Shown: positions 51,166 to 60,715, counted from the first letter of the stretch. The stretch is 64,000 nucleotides of DNA from Bradyrhizobium sp. PSBB068 (GCA_016839165.1 CP069300.1:2914001-2978000), one strand, 5' to 3'. Notes: generated by a model from the letters alone, not told the origin. Numbers and translations are program-made.

Positions 51166-52719
51166 TCAGTCCGGGACGCCGGCCGCCTTCAGCGTCTCGC
51201 GATAGGTCGCGGACATCGATTGCACCGGGAACGGAATCCGTGACAGGAATCCGGAGATCGAAAACTCCGGATCGACCTTGAGCAGCTCGCGTGCGATCTG
51301 GGTCGCGCGCGCGGTTTCGCCGGTCTTGACCAGCGCCACGATCAGGACGCGCAGCGCCACTGCGAAGCGGCGGTTCTGCGCCAGCGCCTTGTCGGCCCAC
51401 ATCACCGCCTCAGTAAAATCTCCGTCGAGCATTGCGCAGATGGCGAGCGCGGCGGAAGCGAACCAGCCGCGCGGGTCACGCGGGTTGAGCCGCTGCGCGC
51501 GCTCAATCATGGCGCGGCCGGCCTTCTGGTTGCCGCGCATCGCCTCGACCCAGCCGCCGAGCACCAGCGCCATCGCCGAGTTCGGATTGATCGCAAGCGA
51601 GCGCTCGAACAATTCGCGCGCGGGCTCGATCTCATCGGCCATGTTCCAGATCGCGAACGCCGCCATCCACAGCACCTGCGGATCACCGGGCGTAAGCTCG
51701 ACCGCGCGCCAGGCCTGCGCGACCGCGCGCTCCCGGTAGGCGTCGTCAGGCTTCAGCCAGCCCTGGACATGGCGCATCGCATGGCAATAGGCCGACGCTG
51801 CAAGCGCCGGCGCGTAATTCGGATCGAGCGTCAGCGCCTGGTCGAGGCAGTCGAGCGCAGCTTCCATGCTCTCGGGCGTGAACTCATACCTCAGACTGTA
51901 GGCGCGCAGCAGCAGATCGTAGGCATCTAGTCTGTCGGGCGGCGCTGCGCGCACCCGCTCGGCCTCGGCGACCAGCATGGTCGGTTCGATCGCGCCGACC
52001 ACGTTCTCGGTGATGCGGTCTTGCAGGTCGAACACGTCGGTCGCCGCGCCGTCGAACCGGTCGGCCCACAGATGCGCGCCGGAGCTGGCGTCGATCAACT
52101 GTCCGGTGATGCGCAGGCGATCGCCGCCGCGGCGAACACTGCCCTCGAGCACATAGCCGACGCCGAGCTCGCGTCCGACCTGGCGGATATCGACCGCCTT
52201 GCCCTTGTAGGTGAAGGCCGAGTTGCGCGCGATCACGGTGAGGCGGCTGCAACGCGCCAGCGCGGTGGTGATGTCCTCGGCGATCCCGTCGGCGAAATAA
52301 TCCTGCTCGGGATCGCCGCTCATATTGGTGAAGGGCAGCACCGCGATCGACGGACCCTCGCTCGGCCGTGCCGGCGTGGCGCTGTCCGCGACCGGACGAA
52401 CGGGTGCGGCGTCCTCCCTGACTTCGCCGACGAAGCGGAGACCCTTGCGGGGCAGGGTGCGGATCAGCCGCTGCTGCTCGCCATTGTCGCCGATCGCGGT
52501 TCGCGCGGCGTTGACCCGGCTGCTCAGGGTCGCCTCCGAGACGATCCGCCCGTGCCAGACCGCCGCCAGCACCTCGTCGCGGCTGACCACGCGGTCGCGG
52601 GCCCGGATCAGGAATTCGAGGAGGTCGAAGACTTGCGGCTCGACGGCCACCAGGGCATCGCCGCGGCGCAGCTCCCGGCGCTCGGAATCGAGGGTCAAGT
52701 CGTTGAAATGGTAGGTCAA
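51166..52719 (-). CDS. CadC-like winged-helix regulator with TolB-like and TPR regions
   Basis: The 517-residue protein has an OmpR-type winged helix (residues about 1-100; EPQVFDLLEFLIRARDRVVSRDEV, RIVSEATLSSRVNAARTAIGD, RTLPRKGLRFVG). A TolB-N-like domain follows (about 125-255; SIAVLPFTNMSGDPEQDYFADGIAEDI, YVLEGSVRR) and then TPR repeats to the C-terminus. No transmembrane helix is visible. This design is common in rhizobia. It is divergent from the epoxide-hydrolase-like gene, a possible target. Confidence 0.86.
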   Translation of the reverse strand: MTYHFNDLTLDSERRELRRGDALVAVEPQVFDLLEFLIRARDRVVSRDEVLAAVWHGRIVSEATLSSRVNAARTAIGDNGEQQRLIRTLPRKGLRFVGEVREDAAPVRPVADSATPARPSEGPSIAVLPFTNMSGDPEQDYFADGIAEDITTALARCSRLTVIARNSAFTYKGKAVDIRQVGRELGVGYVLEGSVRRGGDRLRITGQLIDASSGAHLWADRFDGAATDVFDLQDRITENVVGAIEPTMLVAEAERVRAAPPDRLDAYDLLLRAYSLRYEFTPESMEAALDCLDQALTLDPNYAPALAASAYCHAMRHVQGWLKPDDAYRERAVAQAWRAVELTPGDPQVLWMAAFAIWNMADEIEPARELFERSLAINPNSAMALVLGGWVEAMRGNQKAGRAMIERAQRLNPRDPRGWFASAALAICAMLDGDFTEAVMWADKALAQNRRFAVALRVLIVALVKTGETARATQIARELLKVDPEFSISGFLSRIPFPVQSMSATYRETLKAAGVPD

Positions 52720-52883
52720 ATCGAAGAGTCCGGCGGCCGGCGGCTGAATCCGCGGCGGAACCTAGCACAGGCCGGGCGGAGCCAAAATCACGACGGTCTG
52801 AAGGACAAATCCACGTCCTCTCAAAGCGGACGGGTTCGGTCTCTGCAATATTCAATCCCGACACCAGACTTAAGGAGATCGCC

Positions 52884-53924
52884 ATGTCCCAATCCATCAA
52901 TCCGCACCGCCGCCGCTTCCTCGGCATCGCCGGCGGGATCCTCGCCGTTTCTCGGTTCGGCTTGATCGGATCGGCCAGTGCGCAATCCAAGCCGGCGCCA
53001 GCAGCGGTCAAGGCGGGCGGCCACACGACGATCGGTCCGGTCAAGCAGATCAATGCCGGCGTGCTTGACATCGGTTATGTCGAGATGGGGCCGGCCTCAG
53101 GTCCCGCCGTCATCCTGCTGCACGGCTGGCCCTACGACATCCACAGCTATGCCGACGTCGCGCCGGCGCTGGCCGAGGCTGGCTATCGCGTGATCGTGCC
53201 GCATCTGCGCGGCTATGGCACCACGCGCTTCCTCTCCAGCGACACGATGCGCAGCGGCCAGCCGGTCGCGGTCGCCGCCGACATCATTGCGCTGATGGAC
53301 GCCCTGAAGATCGAGAAGGCCGTGCTCGGCGGCTACGACTGGGGTGCGCGCACCGCCAACATCATGGCAGTGCTCTGGCCCGAGCGCTGCAAGGCCATGG
53401 TCTCGGTCAGCGGCTATCTGATCGGCAGCCAGGCGGCCGGCAAGGTGCCGCTGCCGCCGAAGGCCGAGCTGCAATGGTGGTACCAGTTCTATTTCGCGAC
53501 CGAGCGCGGCCGCGAGGGCTATGCCAAGAACCGGCACGACTTCAACAAGCTGATCTGGCAGCTCGCCTCGCCGCAGTGGAAGTTCGACGACGCGACCTAC
53601 GACCGCAGCGCGGCCGCCTTCGAAAACCCCGACCATGTCGATATCGTGATCCACAATTACCGCTGGCGGCTTGGTGTCGCCGAGGGCGAGGCGAAGTACG
53701 ACGCGTTCGAGAAGACGCTGGCCCAGGCACCCGTGATCACGATCCCGACCATCACCATGGAGGGCGACGCCAACGGCGCGCCGCATCCGGAGCCCGCCGC
53801 CTATGCCAAGAAGTTCTCCGGGCATTACGAGCATCGGCAGCTCGCCGGCGGCATCGGCCACAACCTGCCGCAGGAAGCGCCGCAGGCGTTCGTCCAGGCC
53901 ATCATCGACGTCAGCAAGGTCTGA
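52884..53924 (+). CDS. Tat-exported epoxide-hydrolase-like alpha/beta hydrolase
   Basis: The 346-residue protein starts with a twin-arginine signal (NPHRRRFLGIAGGILAV) cleaved near AQS. The alpha/beta core shows the oxyanion HGWP (80-83), an Asp nucleophile at 152 in LGGYDWGARTAN, and the catalytic His in GGIGHNLPQE. An Asp nucleophile points to epoxide hydrolase or dehalogenase rather than esterase activity. A TAAGGAG site precedes the ATG. A periplasmic detoxification role is plausible. Confidence 0.85.
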   Translation: MSQSINPHRRRFLGIAGGILAVSRFGLIGSASAQSKPAPAAVKAGGHTTIGPVKQINAGVLDIGYVEMGPASGPAVILLHGWPYDIHSYADVAPALAEAGYRVIVPHLRGYGTTRFLSSDTMRSGQPVAVAADIIALMDALKIEKAVLGGYDWGARTANIMAVLWPERCKAMVSVSGYLIGSQAAGKVPLPPKAELQWWYQFYFATERGREGYAKNRHDFNKLIWQLASPQWKFDDATYDRSAAAFENPDHVDIVIHNYRWRLGVAEGEAKYDAFEKTLAQAPVITIPTITMEGDANGAPHPEPAAYAKKFSGHYEHRQLAGGIGHNLPQEAPQAFVQAIIDVSKV

Positions 53925-54013
53925 CACGGACGATGCCGAGATCGGTGTGGAGACCTGATCGCTCCGATCTGGCGCTGCGATGGCTGCGAGGCTAGTTTGC
54001 CCGCTGCAATCGC

Positions 54014-54397
54014 ATGCGGGGAACGGCTTTGACCATCACCATCTATGGCATCAAGAACTGCGACACCATGAAGAAGGCGCGCGCCTGGCTCGACGATCAC
54101 GGCGTCGCTTACGACTTCCACGATTACAAGACCGCAGGGATCGCCAAGGACAAGCTCAAGCAGTGGAGCGAGGAGGTCGGCTGGGAGACGCTGCTCAACC
54201 GCGCCGGCACCACCTTCAAGAAGCTGCCCGATTCCGACAAGGAAGGCTTGAACGAGCGCAAGGCGCTGGCGCTGATGGCCGAGCAGCCCTCGATGATCAA
54301 GCGCCCGGTGCTGGATCTCGGACCGAAGCGCGTCGTCGGCTTCAAGCCGGACATCTACGCCAAGGAAGTGCCGGCGAAGGCGCGCCAGAAGGGCTGA
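54014..54397 (+). CDS. ArsC/Spx-family protein (YffB-like)
   Basis: The 127-residue protein has the thioredoxin-like ArsC fold opening TITIYGIKNCDTMKKARAWLDDH with a single active-site Cys. FHDYKTAGI, LLNRAGTTFKKL and SMIKRPVLDLG follow. This matches YffB-type proteins, which may act as glutathione-dependent reductases rather than arsenate reductases. ATG 54014 is used; TTG 54029 would start closer to the domain. Confidence 0.86.
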   Translation: MRGTALTITIYGIKNCDTMKKARAWLDDHGVAYDFHDYKTAGIAKDKLKQWSEEVGWETLLNRAGTTFKKLPDSDKEGLNERKALALMAEQPSMIKRPVLDLGPKRVVGFKPDIYAKEVPAKARQKG

Positions 54398-54428
54398 TGC
54401 TCGCTGCAAAACTGATGAGACACTGACC

Positions 54429-54743
54429 ATGGACTTCGATAAGGCGGCAGCACTCGCAACCGCTTGGGTGGATATCCTTTTCGAGGGAGAGGCGCGCATC
54501 GTGCGTGAGGCCACGATCGCGAAGCCATATGGCTGGATATTCTTCTACCAATCCGCAGAATTTCTCGATGATGGCAATCCCTCAGCCCAACTCGTCGGCA
54601 ACGCTCCGATCATCGTGAACAGAGACACGTGTGAATTGCGCGTAACGGGAGTGGCAAAGCCGCTTGAACACTATTTGGCTGAGTATGAGAAAACGTTCCC
54701 GCCAATTTCACTTCAACGAACGCCGCAGCTTCCAACTTGGTAG
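54429..54743 (+). CDS. YrhB/Imm35-like protein
   Basis: The 104-residue protein has the YrhB (immunity protein 35) pattern: AWVDILFEGEARIVREATIAKP, then YGWIFFYQSAEFLD, QLVGNAPIIVNRDT, and a final PLEHYLAEYEKTF. Imm35 proteins often protect against polymorphic toxins, but no toxin gene is nearby. The gene is lower in GC than its neighbours, which hints at transfer. The next 134 bases (54744-54877) show nothing. Confidence 0.75.
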   Translation: MDFDKAAALATAWVDILFEGEARIVREATIAKPYGWIFFYQSAEFLDDGNPSAQLVGNAPIIVNRDTCELRVTGVAKPLEHYLAEYEKTFPPISLQRTPQLPTW

Positions 54744-54877
54744 GCACATCTGAATTCAGACGAACGGCATTGCGGCACAGCGCCGTTGGTCGATCGCGAC
54801 ATTTGCTGCGGTTGCGCAAAGGCGGTCGGTGTCGGGACGAACCAGCCAGCAAACGGCTATGAGTATGCGTCCCGGAG

Positions 54878-55495
54878 CTAGATCAGCTCAACCGAATCCC
54901 GGCTCGCCGGACGATCCGCCGGCACGAACCTGCGGTCGATCACGGCCCGCACGGTGACGACCGGAACCGATTTCGCCTTCACGCCCATCAGGTTGTGCAG
55001 CCGGAAGCCGCCCTCGATGCTGATCGCCTTGTAGGAGCCGATGATGTGCTCGACGCGCTCGCCGCGTCCGAACGGCAGCAGCAGCCGTTCATAGGATACG
55101 TCCTTGCCGTCGGCGTCGGTGACTTCAGCGACGGTATAGGTCGGACGCTTGCGCGCCAGGCAGGCGCGATAGGACAGGATGACGCCGGCGTAGCGCTCCG
55201 GGCCGATCGCATCATCGAGATAGCGGTTGGTGCGCAGCTGAGGCTCGACATGCTCGTTGCCATAGGCGGTGGTCAGCCGCGCGCCTTCCTGCGTGATGAT
55301 GAAGCGGGCGTCCTCGCCGCTGCCCTCGACGTCGAAGCCCATCATGTCGGCGCGCTCCTCGGTGCTGCCGTCAGTGTGGAAGTCGCACAGCAAAGGAAGG
55401 GTGTCCGGCATGCGCAGCGCGCGCAACCAGGCGTTCAGCAGCACCCGCTGCGTGATCGATTTGATCACTGATGGATCGGCACTCGCGAATGGCAT
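54878..55495 (-). CDS. PAS_5-like protein
   Basis: The 205-residue protein contains a segment like the rhizobial PAS_5 family (LLCDFHTDGSTEERADMMGFDVEGSG, then YLDDAIGPERYAGVILSYRACL, then SYERLLLPFGRG). It ends in a strand-rich region (VRAVIDRRFVPADRP). No output domain such as a kinase or HTH is present. Stress-related paralogues are frequent in Bradyrhizobium. Function unknown. Confidence 0.65.
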   Translation of the reverse strand: MPFASADPSVIKSITQRVLLNAWLRALRMPDTLPLLCDFHTDGSTEERADMMGFDVEGSGEDARFIITQEGARLTTAYGNEHVEPQLRTNRYLDDAIGPERYAGVILSYRACLARKRPTYTVAEVTDADGKDVSYERLLLPFGRGERVEHIIGSYKAISIEGGFRLHNLMGVKAKSVPVVTVRAVIDRRFVPADRPASRDSVELI

Positions 55496-55954
55496 TGGCT
55501 AACCGAACTGACGCACATCCCGGGGCGGGATGCGAGGGGTGGCCTGGCTGCGGACATAAAGCCGCAGCCGCGTGCTCAGAAGGTCACGTTGTTGGACCGA
55601 CTTGATGGCCGGGGAATTGGTGCTTTCGAAATGCAAGGCTCTAGCCGTTCATCATGCAATGGCCGGGAGTTTCGGCGAGAGGCGGAAATATTCTATGAAA
55701 GGGAAAGTCCGGAGCAAAACAGGCTTAATGGTGACTTTCCGAGGCGCAAAGCGCGCTCGAATGCCATTCGACTAAGGATCAACAGGAACCGCTTGTGCCG
55801 ATACTGCACCGCACAGCTTTCCACCTTGCGTAACCGCCGCAGATGACGGCATATTCCGGCCCGGAGGCGACAGGCCCCGGACGGTTTCCAAGACGTGCGG
55901 ACAACCTGTCGGACATGAAAAAAGCTGGCCACGCGGGCGAGGGGCTTCGCGGCG
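55496..55954 (+). other. Spacer before the liv operon
   Basis: About 460 bases separate the PAS-like gene and livG, which are divergent. Short frames here lack domains and Shine-Dalgarno support. The promoter of the liv operon must lie in this stretch, but no clear operator was found. Confidence 0.45.
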
Positions 55955-56731
55955 ATGGCGTATGGGGGAATCTATTTGGCCGATGAGTTCATCCTCGAAA
56001 CCAGCGGATTGACCAAGGAATTCGCCGGTTTCTTTGCCGTTCGCGACGTCGCGCTCAAGGTGCGTCGCGGCAGTATCCACGCGTTGATCGGGCCGAACGG
56101 CGCCGGCAAGACCACCTGTTTCAATCTGCTGACCAAATTCCTGAAGCCGTCGGGCGGGCAGATTCGCTACAAGGGCCAGGACATCACCGCGATGCCGCCG
56201 GCCGACGTGGCGCGGCTCGGGCTGGTCCGCTCGTTTCAGATTTCGGCGGTATTTCCGCATCTGACCGCGCTCGAAAACGTGCGCGTCGCGCTGCAGCGCC
56301 AGCATGGCTCGTCATTCGATTTCTGGCGTTCGAAAAGCGTGCTCGACCGCTTCAATCCGCGCGCCCATGAGCTCTTGAACGACGTCGGCTTGAGCGAATT
56401 CGCCAACACGCCGGCGGTCGAGATGCCGTACGGCCGCAAGCGCGCACTTGAAATTGCAACGACGCTGGCGCTCGACCCCGAGATGATGCTGCTCGACGAA
56501 CCGATGGCCGGCATGGGGCACGAGGACATCGACAAGATCGCGGCGCTGATCAAGCGGATCTCGGCCAAATACACCATCCTGATGGTCGAACATAACCTCT
56601 CGGTGGTGGCCAATCTCTCCGACATCATCACCGTGCTGACGCGCGGGCAGGTGCTGGCGGAGGGCAATTACGCCGACCTCTCCAAGGACGAGCGCGTGAA
56701 GGAAGCCTATCTGGGAGCGGGTCATGGCTGA
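55955..56731 (+). CDS. livG: ABC transporter ATPase, LivG-type
   Basis: The 258-residue ATPase has Walker A GPNGAGKTT, a Q-loop in VRSFQISAVFPHLTALENV, signature EMPYGRKRALEIA, Walker B MMLLDEP and switch His in LMVEHNLSVV. The PYG-type signature is common in the branched-chain amino acid/amide (HAAT) family. TTG 55976, with GGGGGA five bases upstream, may be the true start instead of ATG 55955. It overlaps livF by eight bases. Confidence 0.9.
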   Translation: MAYGGIYLADEFILETSGLTKEFAGFFAVRDVALKVRRGSIHALIGPNGAGKTTCFNLLTKFLKPSGGQIRYKGQDITAMPPADVARLGLVRSFQISAVFPHLTALENVRVALQRQHGSSFDFWRSKSVLDRFNPRAHELLNDVGLSEFANTPAVEMPYGRKRALEIATTLALDPEMMLLDEPMAGMGHEDIDKIAALIKRISAKYTILMVEHNLSVVANLSDIITVLTRGQVLAEGNYADLSKDERVKEAYLGAGHG

Positions 56732-57467
56732 GGCAAAACTGGCGGAAAGGCCCGTGGCTGCGACCGGCGCCGAGGTGCTGACGATCCAGGACCTGCAGGC
56801 CTGGTACGGCGAATCGCACATCCTTCACGGCATCAATTTCAACGTGAAGGCCGGCGAGGTGGTGACCCTGCTTGGCCGCAACGGCGCCGGCAAGACCACC
56901 ACGCTGAAGTCGATCATGGGCGTCATCAACAAGCGCTCCGGCTCGATCCGCTTCGACAACAAGGAGATCATCCGCGCCACCTCGGACAAGATCGCGCGGA
57001 TGGGAATTGCATTCTGTCCCGAGGAGCGCGGCATCTTCTCGAGCCTCGACGTGCGCGAGAATCTGATGCTGCCGCCGGTGGTGCGTCCGGGCGGCCTGCC
57101 GCTCGACCAGATCTTCACGCTGTTTCCGAACCTGAAGGAGCGTCTCAACAGCCAAGGCACCAAGCTGTCCGGCGGCGAGCAGCAGATGCTGGCGATTGCG
57201 CGCATCCTGCGCACCGGCGCGCGCTTTTTGATGCTGGACGAGCCGACCGAAGGCCTGGCCCCGGTCATCATCCAGCAGATCGGGCACACCATTGCGCGCC
57301 TGAAGTCGCAGGGCTTCACGATCCTGCTGGTCGAGCAGAATTTCCGTTTCGCCTCGACGGTGGCCGACCGCTACTACATCGTCGAGCACGGCAAGGTGAT
57401 CGATGGCTTCGCCAATTCGGAGCTGTCGGCCAATATGGACAAGCTGCATACCTATCTCGGCGTCTGA
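56724..57467 (+). CDS. livF: ABC transporter ATPase, LivF-type
   Basis: The 247-residue partner ATPase has Walker A GRNGAGKTT, the LivF-specific GIAFCPEERGIFSSLDVREN, signature LSGGEQQMLAIA, Walker B LMLDEPTEGLAP and LLVEQNFRFA. It starts inside the end of livG, so the pair is made together. It drives HAAT-type uptake with LivG. Confidence 0.92.
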   Translation: MAEAKLAERPVAATGAEVLTIQDLQAWYGESHILHGINFNVKAGEVVTLLGRNGAGKTTTLKSIMGVINKRSGSIRFDNKEIIRATSDKIARMGIAFCPEERGIFSSLDVRENLMLPPVVRPGGLPLDQIFTLFPNLKERLNSQGTKLSGGEQQMLAIARILRTGARFLMLDEPTEGLAPVIIQQIGHTIARLKSQGFTILLVEQNFRFASTVADRYYIVEHGKVIDGFANSELSANMDKLHTYLGV

Positions 57468-57507
57468 ACTCGCTCGAGCCAGAAAATTTAGAACTGAGGA
57501 AATACCC

Positions 57508-58728
57508 ATGAAGAACACGATTTCTGCGCTTCTGCTCGGCACCGCGATCGCGCTCAGCGTCGGCGGCGTGGCCTCTGCCGACGACAAGGTCGTCAAGATC
57601 GGCGTGTTGTCGGATCAGTCCGGCCTCTATGCGGACCTTGCCGGCCCCGGCTCGACGCTGGCGGCCCAGATGGCGATCGAGGATTCCGGCCTCAAGGCCA
57701 AGGGCTGGACCATCGACCTGGTCTCCGGCGATCACCAGAACAAGCCCGACATCGGCACCACCATCGCGCGCCAGTGGTTCGACGTCGACAAGGTGGATAC
57801 CATCGTCGACGTGCCGAATTCCGGCGTCGCGCTCGCGGTCAACAACGTCGTCAAGGAAAAGAACGGCGTCTACATCAATTCGGGTGCCGCGACCTCGGAT
57901 CTGACCAACGCGCAGTGCACGCCGAACACGGTGCACTGGACCTACGACACCTACATGCTGGCGCATGCCACCGGCCAGGCGCTGGTGAAGGCGGGCGGCG
58001 ACACCTGGTTCTTCCTGACCGCGGACTATGCGTTCGGCGCCGCGCTGGAGCGCGACACCACCGCGGTCATCACCGCCAATGGCGGCAAGGTGGTCGGCGG
58101 CGTCAAGCATCCGCTCAACACCGCGGATTTCTCCTCGTTCCTGCTGCAGGCGCAGGCCTCCAAGGCCAAGATCATCGGTCTCGCCAATGCCGGCGGCGAC
58201 ACCACCAACTCGATCAAGCAGGCCGCCGAGTTCGGCATCGTCAAGGGCGGCCAGAAGCTCGCCGCGCTCTTGCTGTTCCTCACCGACGTCAAGGCGATCG
58301 GGCTCGAGACCGCGCAGGGCCTCAACTTCACCGAGACGTTCTACTGGGACCTCAACGACAACACCCGCGCGTTCTCGAAGCGCTTCTCCGAGAAGTTGAA
58401 GAGCGGCGCGCCCCCGACCATGGTGCAGGCCGGCGTCTATGCGGGCCTGCTGCATTATTTCAAGGCGCTGGAAGCGCTCGGCGGCAATCCGCATGACGGC
58501 GCCAAGGTGGTCGCGAAGATGAAGACGATCCCGACCGACGATCCGCTGTTCGGCAAGGGCGAGGTCGAGGCCAACGGTCGCGTCACCCACGACGCCTATC
58601 TGTTCGAAGTCAAGAAGCCCTCGGAGTCCAAGGGACCGTGGGACTTCTACAAGCTGGTCGGCACCGTGCCGGGCAACCAGGCCTTCACGCCGCTCGACAA
58701 GAGCACCTGTGCGCTTCTGAAGAAGTGA
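57508..58728 (+). CDS. Periplasmic substrate-binding protein, LivK/amide-type
   Basis: The 406-residue protein has a Sec signal (MKNTISALLLGTAIALSVGG to ASA) and a type I periplasmic binding fold (VKIGVLSDQSGLYADLAGPG, DHQNKPDIGTTIARQWFD, NADFSSFLLQAQASKAKIIG-like strands). The ligand is likely a branched-chain amino acid, amide or short organic solute. AACTGAGGAAA precedes the ATG. It lies between the ATPase and permease genes, with a stable hairpin after it. Confidence 0.9.
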   Translation: MKNTISALLLGTAIALSVGGVASADDKVVKIGVLSDQSGLYADLAGPGSTLAAQMAIEDSGLKAKGWTIDLVSGDHQNKPDIGTTIARQWFDVDKVDTIVDVPNSGVALAVNNVVKEKNGVYINSGAATSDLTNAQCTPNTVHWTYDTYMLAHATGQALVKAGGDTWFFLTADYAFGAALERDTTAVITANGGKVVGGVKHPLNTADFSSFLLQAQASKAKIIGLANAGGDTTNSIKQAAEFGIVKGGQKLAALLLFLTDVKAIGLETAQGLNFTETFYWDLNDNTRAFSKRFSEKLKSGAPPTMVQAGVYAGLLHYFKALEALGGNPHDGAKVVAKMKTIPTDDPLFGKGEVEANGRVTHDAYLFEVKKPSESKGPWDFYKLVGTVPGNQAFTPLDKSTCALLKK

Positions 58729-58735
58729 CGATCAC

Positions 58736-58766
58736 GCCCGCCGGGCCATGCGCGTGGCCGGCGGGC
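58736..58766 (+). other. Intercistronic stem-loop after the binding-protein gene
   Basis: GCCCGCCGG and CCGGCGGGC form a nine-base stem extended by an inner GCCA/TGGC helix. It is placed seven bases after the binding-protein stop and 29 bases before livH. Without a strong T-run it likely protects the upstream message and lowers read-through, giving an excess of binding protein over permeases. Confidence 0.65.
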
Positions 58767-58794
58767 TTCATCTATTTAAGCGAAAGCTCATTCG

Positions 58795-59658
58795 ATGCAG
58801 GCTCTCTACGCACAGCTTCTGGTGGGACTGATCAACGGCTCGTTCTACGCGCTGCTCAGTCTGGGGCTCGCCGTCATCTTCGGCATGCTCAACATCATCA
58901 ATTTCGCGCACGGCGCGCTCTACATGATGGGCGCCTTCGTGGCGTACTTCCTGCTCAATCTGGGCGGCATCAACTACTGGTGGGCGCTGATCATCGCGCC
59001 CGTCATCGTCGGCATCTTCGGCATGATCCTCGAACGCACCATGCTGCAATGGCTCGCCGGGCTCGACCATCTCTACGGACTGCTGCTGACGTTCGGCATC
59101 GCACTGATCGTGCAGGGCGTGTTCCAGAACTATTTCGGCTCCTCGGGCCTGCCTTACTCGATACCCGACCAGCTCAAGGGCGGCGTCAACCTCGGCTTTA
59201 TGTTCCTGCCGATCTATCGCGGCTGGGTCGTCATCTTCTCGCTGGTGGTGTGCCTTGCCACCTGGTTCCTGATCGAGAAGACGCAGCTCGGCGCCTACCT
59301 GCGCGCCGCCACCGAGAATCCGACGCTGGTGCGCGCCTTCGGCATCAACGTGCCGCGCATGATCACGCTGACCTACGGGCTCGGCGTCGGCCTTGCCGCG
59401 CTCGCCGGCGTCTTGTCGGCGCCGATCAACCAGGTCCGTCCGCTGATGGGCGCCGACCTCATCATCGTGGTGTTCGCGGTGGTCGTGATCGGCGGCATGG
59501 GCTCGATCATGGGCTCGATCATCACCGGCTTCGCGCTCGGCGTGATCGAGGGACTGACCAAGTTTTTTTATCCCGAAGCCTCCAACACCGTGGTGTTTGT
59601 CCTGATGGTGGTGGTGTTGCTGGTGAAGCCAACGGGACTGACGGGACGGGCGGCCTGA
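58795..59658 (+). CDS. livH: ABC transporter permease, LivH-type
   Basis: The 287-residue permease has about eight hydrophobic helices, opening YAQLLVGLINGSFYALLSLGLAVIFGMLNIINFAHGA, the strongest LivH signature (only parts quoted matter: NGSFYALLSLG and NIINFAHG). The EAA-like loop is in AATENPTLVRAFGINV. It ends two bases before livM. Confidence 0.92.
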   Translation: MQALYAQLLVGLINGSFYALLSLGLAVIFGMLNIINFAHGALYMMGAFVAYFLLNLGGINYWWALIIAPVIVGIFGMILERTMLQWLAGLDHLYGLLLTFGIALIVQGVFQNYFGSSGLPYSIPDQLKGGVNLGFMFLPIYRGWVVIFSLVVCLATWFLIEKTQLGAYLRAATENPTLVRAFGINVPRMITLTYGLGVGLAALAGVLSAPINQVRPLMGADLIIVVFAVVVIGGMGSIMGSIITGFALGVIEGLTKFFYPEASNTVVFVLMVVVLLVKPTGLTGRAA

Positions 59659-59659
59659 T

Positions 59660-60628
59660 ATGTCAGCATTGACCGACGATACACTTCCGATGACGCCGCG
59701 CGCGATGCGCGACGAGATGATCGTATTCGCCGTGATGGCGGTGCTGCTGGCAATCGTGCCGTTCACCGGGATCTATCCTTTCTTCGTGATGCAGGCGCTG
59801 TGCTTTGCGCTGCTCGCCTGCGCCTTCAACCTCCTGATCGGCTATGGCGGCCTGCTGTCGTTCGGCCACGCCATGTTCCTCGGCACCGCCGGCTACGTCT
59901 CGGCGCATGCGCTGAAGGTGTGGGGCCTGCCGCCGGAACTCGGCATCGTGGTCGGCACCGCCGCCGCCGCCTTGCTCGGCCTCGTCACCGGCTACATCTC
60001 GATCAAGCGGCAGGGCATCTACTTCTCGATGATCACGCTGGCGCTGTCGCAGCTGCTTTACTTCCTCTATCTGCAGGCGCCGTTCACCCATGGCGAGGAC
60101 GGCATCCAGGGCATCCCGCAGGGCCACCTGCTCGGCATCTTCGACCTCTCGAAGCCGATGGTGCTCTATTATGTCGTGCTGGCCGGATTCCTGGCCGGTT
60201 TCCTGCTGATCTACCGGACCATCAACTCGCCGTTCGGCGAAGTGCTGAAGTCGATCCGCGAGAACGAGCCGCGCGCGATCTCGCTCGGCTACAAGACCGA
60301 CCAGTACAAGCTGCTCGCCTTCATCCTGTCGGGCACGCTGGCGGGCTTTGCCGGCTCGCTGAAAGTGTTCGTGGCGCAGAATGCCTCGCTCACCGACGTG
60401 CACTGGTCGATGTCCGGCGAGATCGTGCTGATGACGCTGGTCGGCGGCCTCGGCACCATCTTCGGTCCCGTGGTCGGCGCATTCGTGATCATCGCCATGC
60501 AGCAATATCTCGCCGGTTTCGGCCAGTGGGTGACGGTGATCCAGGGCGTGATCTTCGTGGCCTGCGTGCTGCTGTTCCGGCGTGGCCTGGTCGGCGAGCT
60601 GGCCCATCTGCTGCGGCGGTCGCTGTAG
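59660..60628 (+). CDS. livM: ABC transporter permease, LivM-type
   Basis: The 322-residue permease has about nine hydrophobic helices, with LLIGYGGLLSFGHAMFLGTA near the N-terminus and the coupling loop SIRENEPRAISLGYKTDQYK. It is typical LivM. It completes the five-gene uptake operon and is followed by a GC-rich hairpin at 60664-60687. Confidence 0.92.
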   Translation: MSALTDDTLPMTPRAMRDEMIVFAVMAVLLAIVPFTGIYPFFVMQALCFALLACAFNLLIGYGGLLSFGHAMFLGTAGYVSAHALKVWGLPPELGIVVGTAAAALLGLVTGYISIKRQGIYFSMITLALSQLLYFLYLQAPFTHGEDGIQGIPQGHLLGIFDLSKPMVLYYVVLAGFLAGFLLIYRTINSPFGEVLKSIRENEPRAISLGYKTDQYKLLAFILSGTLAGFAGSLKVFVAQNASLTDVHWSMSGEIVLMTLVGGLGTIFGPVVGAFVIIAMQQYLAGFGQWVTVIQGVIFVACVLLFRRGLVGELAHLLRRSL

Positions 60629-60663
60629 GACGGGCGGGCGAATTTCGGCCGATATAGCGGTGG

Positions 60664-60687
60664 ACGACCGCCCGTTCGGGCGGTCGT
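60664..60687 (+). terminator. Hairpin after the liv operon
   Basis: A perfect 10-base stem (ACGACCGCCC with GGGCGGTCGT) with a GTTC loop starts 36 bases after livM. A short GTTTT lies ten bases further on. Termination at the end of the operon is likely, though the T-run is weak. Confidence 0.65.
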
Positions 60688-60715
60688 GTCAGGTGTTTTC
60701 CCAGCCAGATGCTCT

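Noticed and set aside
56430..56460. LivG signature motif EMPYGRKR as a lost ATPase signature
   Set aside because: Proline/tyrosine variants of the signature are normal in this transporter family, and all other ATPase motifs are intact.
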